Part shown: piece by piece, positions 41,661 to 49,645 of the stretch
How positions within the stretch are numbered: position 1 is the first letter of the stretch
Layout: every line of letters begins with the position of its first letter
Assembly (NCBI GenBank): GCA_003220225.1
Contig: QHRU01000032.1
Coordinates: 1-64,000 of the forward strand
Source of the DNA: Candidatus Rokuibacteriota bacterium
GTDB lineage: Bacteria; Methylomirabilota; Methylomirabilia; Rokubacteriales; CSP1-6
Direction: 5' to 3'
Length of the DNA: 64,000 nt
Notes under the pieces: model-generated
Told to the model about the DNA's origin: nothing
The model's database searches: none
What the model saw: the letters and a program-made list of their open reading frames with translations, nothing else
Made by a program: the position numbers and the translations under genes

Positions 41661-42842
41661 CTACACGACCTTCGCCGCGCGCAGCGTCGCGATCTCGGCG
41701 CCGTCGTACCCGGCCGCCTGCAGAATGGCGTCGGTGTCGGCCCCGAGCATGGGCGCGGCCGTGCGCAGCCGCGGCGGCGTCGACGACATCTTCACGGGGT
41801 TGCCGAGCGTCTTCACGCGGCCGATCTGCGGATGCTCGAGCTCCTGCACCATGCCGCGCGCGCGGGCGTGCGGATCGGCGTGCGCCTCGGGCACCGTGTA
41901 GATCGGGCCCGCGGGGATGCCGGCCGCCTCGCACTTCGCCAGCCAGTGCGCGCGGGTCTGGGTGACGGTGACGGCCTCGACGAGCGGCTCGAGGGCGGCG
42001 CGGTTCTTCAGCCGATTGGGGACGGTGTCGAAGCGCGGGTCCTCGATCAGATGCGGCAGGCCGAGCAGCGTCGCGAAACGGGACCAGAGGTTGGCCTTGG
42101 CGGCGCCGACGGTGAAGTGGCCGTCGCTCGCGCGGAACGCCTGGTACGGGGCGTTCAGCCGATGCGCGGTCCCGAGCCCGCGCGGGACCTCCCCCGTGTA
42201 CCAGTACTGCGTCGCCTCCCACTGGCTCAGCGCCACGCCCGCCTCGAAGAGCGACGTGTCGATGAACTGGCCGCGCCCGGTGAGACGCCGGGCCCGCAGC
42301 GCGGCGAGGATCCCGACGACGGCGAAGAGCCCGGCGCCGAGGTCGGTGATCGGCACGCCGACCTTCACGGGCGCGCCGTCGTCGCTGCCGGTCGCGCTCA
42401 TGATGCCGCTCATGCCCTGCGCGATCAGGTCGTAGCCGCCGCGATCCGCGTACGGGCCCGTCCGACCGAAGCCCGAGATCGAGCAATAGATCAGCCGGGG
42501 ATTGATCGCGGAGAGCGTCTCGTGATCGATGCCGAGACGCCTGGCCACGCCGGGGCGATAGTTCTCGACGAGCACGTCCGCCGTCGCCACGAGGCGCTTC
42601 AGCACGGCGACGCCGTCCGGCTGTTTGAGATCGAGCACGAGCGAGCGCTTGTTGCGGTTGACGGCGAGGAACGACGCCGACACGCCGGGCGCGATCTCCT
42701 GCTCGCGCCGCGTGTGCTCGCCGCCCGGCGGCTCGATCTTCACGACGTCGGCGCCCATGTCGGCCAGCAGCATCGAGCAGAACGGCCCGGCCATCACCTG
42801 CGTCTGGTCGAGCACGCGGATTCCCCCGAGCGCCGTCGTCAT
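41661..42842 (-). CDS. CaiB/BaiF family CoA-transferase
   Basis: A 393-residue class III CoA-transferase, the closest paralogue of 37984-39162 (shared DLTQ/DQTQVMAGP-type start, NRNKRSLVLDLKQPDG, GYDLIAQGMSGIM). ATG 42842 is preceded by TATGCT 9 nt upstream, which overlaps the end of the upstream CoA-transferase gene, so it may start its own transcript. The stop is 2 nt from the truncated crotonase start. Confidence 0.92.
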   Translation of the reverse strand: MTTALGGIRVLDQTQVMAGPFCSMLLADMGADVVKIEPPGGEHTRREQEIAPGVSASFLAVNRNKRSLVLDLKQPDGVAVLKRLVATADVLVENYRPGVARRLGIDHETLSAINPRLIYCSISGFGRTGPYADRGGYDLIAQGMSGIMSATGSDDGAPVKVGVPITDLGAGLFAVVGILAALRARRLTGRGQFIDTSLFEAGVALSQWEATQYWYTGEVPRGLGTAHRLNAPYQAFRASDGHFTVGAAKANLWSRFATLLGLPHLIEDPRFDTVPNRLKNRAALEPLVEAVTVTQTRAHWLAKCEAAGIPAGPIYTVPEAHADPHARARGMVQELEHPQIGRVKTLGNPVKMSSTPPRLRTAAPMLGADTDAILQAAGYDGAEIATLRAAKVV

Positions 42843-42851
42843 GGTGGGCTC

Positions 42852-42857
42852 AGCATA
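42852..42857 (-). promoter_or_regulatory. -10 box TATGCT, nine bases before ATG 42842
   Basis: Minus-strand TATGCT between two CoA-transferase genes, right after the TAG of the upstream one, ending 9 nt before ATG 42842 with no Shine-Dalgarno. It may be an internal, leaderless promoter within the acyl-CoA operon. Confidence 0.35.
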
Positions 42858-44054
42858 CTAGACCGCACCATCCTTGCGGAGCCGCGCGATCGCGGCGTCG
42901 TCGTAGCCGAGCTCGCTCAGGATCGCGTCCGTGTGCTGCCCGGGACCCGGCGGCATGAGGCGCACGCCGGCGCGGCCCGTCGAGAACTCCAGCGGAAAGC
43001 GCAGGAGCTTCACCGGCCCCGCCACCGGATGCGAGATCTCCTCGACGGCGTCGGCGGCCTGCACGGCGGGATCGGCGAACGTCTCGGCGTAGTCGTTCAC
43101 GGCGGCCGCCCACACGCCCGCGGGCACGAGGCGCTCGATCCACGCCGCGGTCGCGCGCGTTCGGATCAGCGGCTCGACGAGCCGCGCCACCGCCTCGCGC
43201 GACTCGAAGTTCCAGCCGGGCTTGGCGAGGTCGCGCAGCGCCGGCAACTCGAGGGCCTCGGCCAGCTGCGCGAGCGGCGACATCGACAGGATGAGGTGGC
43301 CGTCGCGTGTCGGATAGATCCCGTACGGCGGCGGGTGAAACGTGCTGGCGAGCGGCGTCTCGGTCTTCTCGAGCCGAGCGCCGTTGAGGAAATACGTCGC
43401 CGACTCGATCTGGAGATCCAGCGCCGCGCGCAGCATGCTGACCTCCACGTGGACGCCGCTGCCGGTGCGCTGCCGCTCGAGCAGCGCGCCCAGCACGCCG
43501 AGCGCCAGCAGCGTCGCGCCGTGCTGGTCGATGACGGCGGTGCCGACGGCCGTCGGCGGCTGATCGGCGCGGCCCGAGATCGACGCGAGCCCGGAGAGGC
43601 CCTGCATCAACAGATCCTGGCCCGGCCGGTCGCGGTACGGGCTCGACTCGCCGTAGCCCGAGGCCGAGACGTAGATCAGCCGCGGGTTGATCGCCTTCGC
43701 CGTCTCCCAGTCGAGGCCGTGTCGCGCCATCACGCCCGGACGGAAGTTCTGGACCAGCACGTCGGCGCGCTCGACGAGTCGGCGCGCGACGGCGCGGCCT
43801 TCCGGGTGCTTGAGATCGAGGGTCAGGCTGCGCTGGTTGCGGTGCGCGAGCATGAAGAAGACGCTGACGCCGTTCTTGAACAGGTCGGCGCCCGACCAGT
43901 TGCGCTCCCACAGCCGGCCGCCGGGCGGCTCCACCTTGACGACGTCGGCGCCGAGGTCGGCGAGGAACTGCACGCCCGAGGGCCCGAGGAGGAACTGCGT
44001 GAAGGACACGACGCGGACGCCGGCGAGGATCGCCAGCGGCGGCCGGCCGTCCAT
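42858..44054 (-). CDS. CaiB/BaiF family CoA-transferase
   Basis: A 398-residue class III CoA-transferase of a different subgroup from the other two (VVSFTQFLLGPSGVQFLADLGADVVKVEPPGG, HRNQRSLTLDLKHPEG, GQDLLMQGLSGLASI). ATG 44054 begins immediately after the MaoC TAG (TAG-ATG). The family moves CoA onto organic acids such as carnitine, formate, oxalate or succinate. The specific acid cannot be read from the sequence. Confidence 0.92.
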   Translation of the reverse strand: MDGRPPLAILAGVRVVSFTQFLLGPSGVQFLADLGADVVKVEPPGGRLWERNWSGADLFKNGVSVFFMLAHRNQRSLTLDLKHPEGRAVARRLVERADVLVQNFRPGVMARHGLDWETAKAINPRLIYVSASGYGESSPYRDRPGQDLLMQGLSGLASISGRADQPPTAVGTAVIDQHGATLLALGVLGALLERQRTGSGVHVEVSMLRAALDLQIESATYFLNGARLEKTETPLASTFHPPPYGIYPTRDGHLILSMSPLAQLAEALELPALRDLAKPGWNFESREAVARLVEPLIRTRATAAWIERLVPAGVWAAAVNDYAETFADPAVQAADAVEEISHPVAGPVKLLRFPLEFSTGRAGVRLMPPGPGQHTDAILSELGYDDAAIARLRKDGAV

Positions 44055-44483
44055 CTAGACGTCCACGCGCTTGAGGATGTGGGTGGCGGCGGCGACCACG
44101 CTGCCGCGATCCGTCGTCACCGTCACGCGCGAGAAGACCTTGCGCTCGCTCTCGTTGCGCTCGGCCACTTCGTACTCGACGGTCACCGTGTCGCCGAAGA
44201 AGAGCGGCGCCGGAAAGCGCACGCGGTCGTAGCCGTACGAGACCCACGTGCCCTCGATGCCCTCGAGGATCTTCGTCGACGCGTTCGACATGAACCCGAC
44301 GGCGAGCGCGCCGTGGGCGATGCGCCGGCCGTAGCGCGTCGTGCGCATGTACGCCTCGTCGGTGTGATTCGGCGAGAGGTCGCCGGTGATCCCGGCGAAG
44401 AGATAGACGTCGGACTCCGACACCGTCTTGCTGACGGTGACCTTGCGGCCGAGGGGCAGCGCGGCGAGGGGATCGTTTGTCAT
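44055..44483 (-). CDS. MaoC family dehydratase ((R)-hydratase-like)
   Basis: A 142-residue hot-dog-fold protein. The YLFAGITGDLSPNHTDEAYMR segment holds the catalytic Asp/His pair of (R)-specific enoyl-CoA hydratases, followed by RIAHGALAVGFMSNA. It hydrates trans-2-enoyl-CoA to the (R)-3-hydroxy form. First gene of the acyl-CoA operon. ATG 44483 is 7 nt downstream of a TACCAT box, with no Shine-Dalgarno. Confidence 0.9.
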   Translation of the reverse strand: MTNDPLAALPLGRKVTVSKTVSESDVYLFAGITGDLSPNHTDEAYMRTTRYGRRIAHGALAVGFMSNASTKILEGIEGTWVSYGYDRVRFPAPLFFGDTVTVEYEVAERNESERKVFSRVTVTTDRGSVVAAATHILKRVDV

Positions 44484-44490
44484 GGGCGCG

Positions 44491-44496
44491 ATGGTA
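44491..44496 (-). promoter_or_regulatory. -10 box TACCAT, seven bases before ATG 44483
   Basis: Minus-strand TACCAT ends 7 nt before the maoC start codon, without a Shine-Dalgarno. On the plus strand TAAGGT (44501-44506) could serve the divergent ACT gene, whose ATG 44535 has GAGGAGG. Confidence 0.4.
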
Positions 44497-44534
44497 GTGG
44501 TAAGGTCCCGGCACCTGCAAGAGGAGGACCCGCC

Positions 44535-44948
44535 ATGGCCGACACCGTTCGAGTGGTCGAATACTTCTACGTCGAGACGCCGAACACCCCCGGCGTGGGC
44601 GCCGCCATGCTGTCGACGCTCCGCGACGCGCGCGTCAACCTGCTCGCGTTCTCGGGCTTTCCGAGCGGCCGGCGCGCGCAGATCGACTTCGTGCCCGAGG
44701 ACGCCGCCGCCTTCCGTGCCGCGGCCAAGGCGGCGAAGTGGAAGCTGGTCGGGCCCAAGAAGGCGTTCCTCGTCAGCGGATCCGACCGGCCGGGCGCCGT
44801 CGCCGAGCTGATGACGCGGCTGGCGCAGGCGAAGATCAACGTGACGGCGATCGACGCGGTCTGCGCGAGCGGCGGCACGTTCGGCGCCATCCTCTGGGTC
44901 GGGCAGCGCGACGTCGCGAAGGCGGCCAAGGCGCTGGGGGCCGCGTGA
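44535..44948 (+). CDS. ACT-domain-like protein (137 aa)
   Basis: A 137-residue protein with two ACT-like halves (VEYFYVETPNTPGVGAAMLS, then AFLVSGSDRPGAVAELMTRL and VTAIDAVCASGGTFGAILWV). Tandem ACT proteins bind amino acids and act as regulators. GAGGAGG precedes ATG 44535. The stop overlaps the following isomerase start (GTGA), so they are coupled. The ligand is unknown. Confidence 0.82.
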   Translation: MADTVRVVEYFYVETPNTPGVGAAMLSTLRDARVNLLAFSGFPSGRRAQIDFVPEDAAAFRAAAKAAKWKLVGPKKAFLVSGSDRPGAVAELMTRLAQAKINVTAIDAVCASGGTFGAILWVGQRDVAKAAKALGAA

Positions 44949-45754
44949 GCAGCGCGGCGCCGCGGCTGGCGCTCCACACCTGGACGCTCGACACGACGCC
45001 GCTGCCGGAGGCGGTGGCCGCGGCCAGGGCCGCCGGCTGGGACGCCGTCGAGCTGAGGCGCCTCGACTGGAACCGCGCCCGCGAGGCCGGCCGCGCGGCC
45101 ACCTGGGTCGAGGACGCGGTGCGGGCGAGCAGGCTTCCCGTCGCGTGCGTGGGTGTGGAGTTCGGCTGGATGTGGGCTGACGGCGCCGAGCGCACGCGCC
45201 TGCTCGGCGTGTTCGACGAGCAGTGCGCGCGGGCCAAGGCGCTCGGCGCCGAGACCGTGATGAGCCCGGTGGACAAGGGGCGCGGTGACGTCGCGCGCGC
45301 CGCCGCCTCGGTGCGCGAGGTGGGCGACATCGCCGCGCGCCACGGCGTGAGGCTCGCCGTCGAGTTCAACTCGCAGTGCGAGCAGCTCAACACGCTCGAG
45401 CGCCTGCGCGAGGTGCTCGCCAAGGCCGCGCACCCGCGCTGCGGCCTGCTCTTCGACGCCTATCACATGCAGCGCAGCGGCGGCTCCCCGCGCTCGCTCG
45501 ACGACGTGCGCGGCGACGAGATCGTCTACGTGCAGTTCAGCGACGTGCCGCGCGGCGAGGTCAAGCCGGGCGAGGTGTTGAACCGGCTGCCGCCGGGACA
45601 GGGCTGCGTGCCGTTCAAGGAGTTCTTCGCCGCCGTGCGCGCGAAGGGGTATGCCGGCTTCCTGAGCTACGAGGCGCCGAACCCTGCGGCGTGGTCGCGC
45701 CCCCCCGGCGAGGTCGCGCGCGAGGCGCTGGCCGCCACGCGCGCGGTGCTCTGA
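44945..45754 (+). CDS. sugar phosphate isomerase/epimerase family TIM-barrel protein
   Basis: A 269-residue AP-endonuclease-2-like TIM barrel (hexulose isomerase family). Metal ligand candidates are Glu in LAVEFNSQ, Asp in LLFDAYHMQ, Gln in VYVQFSD and Glu in LSYEAPNP. Such enzymes isomerise keto sugars or inosose-type substrates. GTG 44945 overlaps the ACT gene stop, so the ACT protein may regulate it. Substrate unknown. Confidence 0.85.
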   Translation: MSSAAPRLALHTWTLDTTPLPEAVAAARAAGWDAVELRRLDWNRAREAGRAATWVEDAVRASRLPVACVGVEFGWMWADGAERTRLLGVFDEQCARAKALGAETVMSPVDKGRGDVARAAASVREVGDIAARHGVRLAVEFNSQCEQLNTLERLREVLAKAAHPRCGLLFDAYHMQRSGGSPRSLDDVRGDEIVYVQFSDVPRGEVKPGEVLNRLPPGQGCVPFKEFFAAVRAKGYAGFLSYEAPNPAAWSRPPGEVAREALAATRAVL

Positions 45755-45909
45755 GCGGCGTCCGGGGTGCGTCCCCAGAAGAGCCACTTGTCGCCGTGGA
45801 GCGGCGTGAAGTCGAGCGGCACCGGGCTGAGCGCGTGCACCTCGTCGCGTCGCGGCCGGATGCCGATCCACTCGCGCCGATAGAGGCCGCGGCCACTGCA
45901 CGAAACTAC
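45752..45909 (-). pseudogene. possible remnant of a lost gene (protein-like reading frame)
   Basis: The 189-nt gap between the isomerase and GNAT genes contains a minus-strand stretch that reads as a coherent C-terminal protein segment (LYRREWIGIRPRRDEVHA, then LHGDKWLFWGRTPD) with high GC in third positions. It has no start codon: a TGA lies at 45910-45912, and past position 45752 it reads on into the antisense of the isomerase gene. I cannot name a family. The rest of the gap shows nothing. Confidence 0.35.
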
Positions 45910-45943
45910 TCAGGCTCGGAGGAGGGTTGCCCAGCGGCCGCCC

Positions 45944-46441
45944 TCAGCGCAGGAGCAGCTCCATGTGCTCCTCGTCGTAGTACCGGTCGCCGACCTTGAT
46001 CCGCCGCCGCTTGAGGCCGACGACCTCGAACCCACACGATTGGTACAGCGCGCGGGCCTCTGTCTGACCGGTGACGACGTCCAGGCAGAGCTGCTCCACG
46101 TCGGGCCATCGCCGGGCCTGCTCGATCGCCGCCGTGAACAAGCGCCGTCCGACCCCCGACCCCCGGCGCTCCGGGGGCACGTACATGCCCCAGATGAGCG
46201 CCACGTGCCGTTGCTTCACGCCGCGCTCGCGCACGCACCCGACGATGCCGACGAGCTCGGGGTCGAAGGCGCCCATCACGAAGCTCGAGGCCGTGTCCGC
46301 GCGAAACCGTTCGGCCACGACCTCGACCGGGCCCACCTCCTCGGGGGACATGCCGAAGGCCTCGGGATGCTCGCGGAGCGCGCGCTGTCGTAGTGAGTAG
46401 AACGCGGGCGCGTCGGCCTCGGCGAGGACGCGCGCGATCAT
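45944..46441 (-). CDS. GNAT family N-acetyltransferase
   Basis: A 165-residue GNAT. The acetyl-CoA loop is PERRGSGVGRRL, preceded by WGMYVPP and followed by LDVVTGQTEARALYQSCGFEVV. It transfers acetyl groups to an amine; substrate unknown. ATG 46441 directly follows the alanine dehydrogenase TAG, so it is the last gene of the lpd-ald-GNAT unit. Confidence 0.9.
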   Translation of the reverse strand: MIARVLAEADAPAFYSLRQRALREHPEAFGMSPEEVGPVEVVAERFRADTASSFVMGAFDPELVGIVGCVRERGVKQRHVALIWGMYVPPERRGSGVGRRLFTAAIEQARRWPDVEQLCLDVVTGQTEARALYQSCGFEVVGLKRRRIKVGDRYYDEEHMELLLR

Positions 46442-47554
46442 CTAGCCCAGCACGCTCTCGAGCGGCGCGGGCGCCTCGCCGAGCGAGGCGGCCACCGCCG
46501 GGTGCACGATGCGACCGCGCGCGACGTTGATACCCCTGGCCAGCGCGGCGTTGGCGCGCGCGGCGGCGGCCACGCCGCGCCCGGCCAGCTCGAGCGCGTA
46601 CGGCAGCGTCGCGTTGGTCAGGGCGAACGTGGACGTGCGCGGCACGAGGGCCGGCATGTTGGCCACGCCGTAGTGGACGACGCCGGAGACGACGTAGACG
46701 GGATCCAGGAGCGTCGTCGGATGCACGGTCTCGACGCAGCCGCCCTGGTCCACGGCGACGTCCACGATCACCGCGCCCTCCTTCATCGTCGCCACCATCG
46801 CCGCCGTCACGAGGACCGGCGCCCGCGCGCCGGTGATGAGGACGGCGCCGATCAGGAGGTCGGCGCGCCGGACCACGGCCTGGAGGTTGAACGCGTTCGA
46901 CATGATCGTCACCGCGCGGCCGGCGAACAGATCGTCCACCGCGCGCAGGCGATCGGGGTTCACGTCGAGGATCGACACGTCGGCGCCGAGACCCAGCGCG
47001 ATGCGTGCAGCGTTCACGCCGACGGTGCCCGCGCCGATGATCACGACGTTGCCCGGCGGCACGCCGGGGACACCCGACAGCAGGATGCCTCGACCGCCGT
47101 GAGCGCGGCCGAGGTAGAACGCGCCCTCCTGCACCGCCAGCCGGCCGGCCACCTCGCTCATCGGCGTCAGCAGCGGCAGGCTTCCGTCGGCGCGCTGCAC
47201 CGTCTCGTAGGCGATGGCGACCGTGCCCGCGGCGCGCAGCGCGCGCGTCAGCTCGGGGGCGGGGGCGAGGTGCAGGTACGTGAAGAGGACCTGGCCGGCG
47301 CGCAGCCGCGGATACTCCTCGGGCACCGGCTCCTTGACCTTCAGGATGAGCTCCGCGCGGCGCCAGACGTCCTCGACGCCGGTGAGCTCGGCGCCGACGT
47401 TCTTGTACTCGTCGTCGCGGATGCCGCTGCCGAGCCCCGCGCCCTTTTCCACCAGCACCGTGTGCCCTGCGTCGCGCAGGGCGTGGCCGCCAGCGGGAGT
47501 GAGGGCGACGCGCTGCTCGCCCGGCTTGATCTCGCGCGGAACGCCGACGATCAT
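46442..47554 (-). CDS. ald: alanine dehydrogenase
   Basis: A 370-residue protein with the family landmarks [60 protein letters not shown], and the NAD-binding [24 protein letters not shown]. It oxidatively deaminates L-alanine to pyruvate and ammonia. ATG 47554 overlaps the lpd stop (ATGA). Pyruvate made here could feed the dehydrogenase complex encoded nearby. Confidence 0.95.
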   Translation of the reverse strand: MIVGVPREIKPGEQRVALTPAGGHALRDAGHTVLVEKGAGLGSGIRDDEYKNVGAELTGVEDVWRRAELILKVKEPVPEEYPRLRAGQVLFTYLHLAPAPELTRALRAAGTVAIAYETVQRADGSLPLLTPMSEVAGRLAVQEGAFYLGRAHGGRGILLSGVPGVPPGNVVIIGAGTVGVNAARIALGLGADVSILDVNPDRLRAVDDLFAGRAVTIMSNAFNLQAVVRRADLLIGAVLITGARAPVLVTAAMVATMKEGAVIVDVAVDQGGCVETVHPTTLLDPVYVVSGVVHYGVANMPALVPRTSTFALTNATLPYALELAGRGVAAAARANAALARGINVARGRIVHPAVAASLGEAPAPLESVLG

Positions 47555-48942
47555 CCGCGCAGCAGCGTCTCGGCCGCCTCCATCAGCGTCTCGCTCAGGG
47601 TCGGGTGCGTGTGGATCGTGAGCGCGAGATCCTCGGCGAGCAGCGCGGCCTCCACGGCCAGCGCCGCCTCCGCGATCAGCTCGCCGGCGCCCGGGCCCGC
47701 GATGCCCGCGCCGAGCAGCCGCCCGGACTCCGGATCGACGACCAGCTTGGTGACGCCGTCGCTGCGGCCCAGCGTCGCCGCGCGGCCCGACGCCGCCCAC
47801 TGGAACTTCGCGACACGTACCGTGCGTCCCTCCGCCGCCGCCCGGGTCTCGGTGAGGCCACACCACGCGATCTCCGGATCGGTGAAGACGACGGCGGGCA
47901 CGACGGTGTTGTCGAACGCCGCGGGGCGCCCGGCGATGACCTCGGCGGCGACCTTGCCCTGGCGCATGGCGCGGTGGGCGAGCATCGGCTCGCCGGTGGC
48001 GTCGCCGACGGCGAAGATGCGGGGCTCCGCCGTCGCGCAGCGCGCGTCGACCTCGAGGAAGCCGCGCGCGTCCGTCTTCGCGCGCGTCGTCTCGAGCCCG
48101 AGGCCCTCGGTGAGCGGGCGGCGGCCGACGGCGAACAGCACGCGATCGAACGTCAGCGACGCGCCGCCGACGGTCGCCTCCACGCCGCCGGCCGTCTCGC
48201 GCAGCGCCTCGAGCCGCGCGTTGAGGCGCACGGCGGCGAACTGCTTCTCGACCCGGCGCGCCACCCACTGCACGAGGTCGCGGTCGGCGCCCGGCAGCAG
48301 CCCGTCGGTCATCTCCACGAGGGTCACCGCGCTGCCGAGCGCCGCGTAGACCTGGCCCAGCTCGAGGCCGATGTAGCCACCGCCCACGACGAGCAGGCGC
48401 TCGGGGACCTCGGGGACCTCGAGGGCGGCCGTGGAGTCCATGACGCGCTCGGAGGGCTCGACGCCGCGCAGGCGCGCAGGAGCCGAGCCGGTGGCGACGA
48501 TCACGTGGCGGAACTTCAGCGCCTGCGGCTCGTCGCCCTCCACCCGGACCGTGCGCGCGTCCTCGAAGACGCCGCGGCCGCCGACGACCTCGACGCCTTT
48601 CGACCTGGCCACTCCGACCAGACCGCGCGCAAGCCTGGCGATCACACGCTCCGATTTCCACTTGCGCAGCGGATCGAGCGACACGCGCGCGGGGCCGAAG
48701 TCCACGCCGAACTCCTTGGCGCGCTCGGCCTCGCCCAGCACGGCCGCCACGTGCAGGAGCGCCTTGGACGGGATGCAGCCCTCGAAGAGACAGGCGCCGC
48801 CGAGCCGCTTGCCCGCGTCCACGACGACCGTCTCGAGCCCGAGCTCGGCGCAGCGGAACGCCGCCGAGTAGCCGCCAGGGCCGCCGCCCACGACGACGAC
48901 GTCGACCTCGCGGACCAGGTCGCCCATCACCATGGGTGCCAT
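47551..48942 (-). CDS. lpd: dihydrolipoyl dehydrogenase (E3)
   Basis: A 463-residue FAD-dependent disulfide oxidoreductase. The FAD loop is VVGGGPGGYSAAFRCAELG, the redox pair Cys51/Cys56 is in GGACLFEGCIPSK, and the C-terminal His/Glu dyad is in HTHPTLSETLMEAAE. It re-oxidises the lipoyl arm of E2. ATG 48942 may be too long; ATG 48933 and 48927 are closer to the family start. It belongs with E1alpha/E1beta/E2 but is separated from them by the brnTA pair, whose operator lies just upstream. Confidence 0.93.
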   Translation of the reverse strand: MAPMVMGDLVREVDVVVVGGGPGGYSAAFRCAELGLETVVVDAGKRLGGACLFEGCIPSKALLHVAAVLGEAERAKEFGVDFGPARVSLDPLRKWKSERVIARLARGLVGVARSKGVEVVGGRGVFEDARTVRVEGDEPQALKFRHVIVATGSAPARLRGVEPSERVMDSTAALEVPEVPERLLVVGGGYIGLELGQVYAALGSAVTLVEMTDGLLPGADRDLVQWVARRVEKQFAAVRLNARLEALRETAGGVEATVGGASLTFDRVLFAVGRRPLTEGLGLETTRAKTDARGFLEVDARCATAEPRIFAVGDATGEPMLAHRAMRQGKVAAEVIAGRPAAFDNTVVPAVVFTDPEIAWCGLTETRAAAEGRTVRVAKFQWAASGRAATLGRSDGVTKLVVDPESGRLLGAGIAGPGAGELIAEAALAVEAALLAEDLALTIHTHPTLSETLMEAAETLLRG

Positions 48943-48953
48943 CCTCGAGGTCT

Positions 48954-48974
48954 GATATGTATACTATGCATATC
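48954..48974. promoter_or_regulatory. near-palindromic operator between lpd and brnT
   Basis: A 21-bp AT-rich near-palindrome with arms GATATG and CATATC and inner TATA/TATG, differing from perfect symmetry at one pair and the centre. It sits in the 42-nt gap between divergent lpd and brnT. BrnT-BrnA complexes autorepress through a site in their promoter, so this is the likely operator; TATACT and TATACA -10-like boxes lie within it on the two strands. Confidence 0.6.
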
Positions 48975-48984
48975 ATGGCCACCA

Positions 48985-49260
48985 GTGGCCAGCGAGTTCG
49001 AGTGGGACCCGAAGAAACCGGCCGCGAATCTCCGGAAACACCGCGTGTCGTTGGAGGAGGCGCAGAGCACGTTCTATGATCTGCGCGGTGCCCTCATCCG
49101 TGACGACGAGCATTCGACGGACGAGGAACGATTCGTTTTCATGGGGCGGTCGGATCGCGGCCGACTCTTGGTGACCGTCTTTACCGAGCGCACGGATCGA
49201 AGGCGGCTCATTTCGTCACGCCGAGCGAGTCGGCGGGAGGTGAAGGAATATGAAGCGTGA
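48985..49260 (+). CDS. brnT: BrnT-type ribonuclease toxin
   Basis: A 91-residue toxin starting at GTG 48985. EFEWDPKKPAANLRKHRVSL, the DDEHSTDEERFVFMG middle and RRRLISSRRASRREVKEYE end are the BrnT pattern. BrnT is a RelE-fold RNase that blocks translation and is neutralised by BrnA. Its TGA overlaps brnA by 11 nt. It lies on the plus strand inside a minus-strand metabolic locus. Confidence 0.9.
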   Translation: MASEFEWDPKKPAANLRKHRVSLEEAQSTFYDLRGALIRDDEHSTDEERFVFMGRSDRGRLLVTVFTERTDRRRLISSRRASRREVKEYEA

Positions 49261-49591
49261 ATACGATTTCTCGAAGGCCAAGCGGGGCCCTCTCCGGAAC
49301 CTGCCCCCGATGTCCGAGGTCGATCGGCACACGAAGGTCCGCATCACCATCATGCTCGATCTCGATCTTCTCAAGTTCTTCAAGTCTCGCGCGGCTTCGC
49401 GCGGGGCGCAGCCCTACCAGACACAGATCAATCAGGCCCTGCGCGAGTACGTCGCGGCCCACCGTCCGAATCCCGGAGGCGATGCCGATCATCACGAGGC
49501 CTTCATCTCGCGTCTGGCCGAACGAGTGGCCGAGTACACGGTCAAGCGATCGAAGCCACGGCGGCGCGCCACGCGAGCGTCGCGGGCGTGA
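49250..49591 (+). CDS. brnA: BrnA-type antitoxin (ribbon-helix-helix)
   Basis: A 113-residue antitoxin: the MKREYDFSKAKRG start is the BrnA signature; the KVRITIMLDLDLLKFFKSRA to YQTQINQALREYV part is the ribbon-helix-helix DNA-binding fold. It has a charged C-terminal tail of about 40 residues (AERVAEYTVKRSKPRRRATR). It overlaps brnT. It should bind the palindrome at 48954-48974. Confidence 0.9.
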   Translation: MKREYDFSKAKRGPLRNLPPMSEVDRHTKVRITIMLDLDLLKFFKSRAASRGAQPYQTQINQALREYVAAHRPNPGGDADHHEAFISRLAERVAEYTVKRSKPRRRATRASRA

Positions 49592-49645
49592 GCGGAGCGA
49601 CCTCGGGATCGATCGTCGGTGATCGGCGGCATGGTGCGCCGGCGC

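Noticed and set aside
41832-44948. A frame of more than 1000 codons on the plus strand
   Set aside because: Antisense to the CoA-transferase and MaoC genes; only the ACT-domain end (from 44535) is real.
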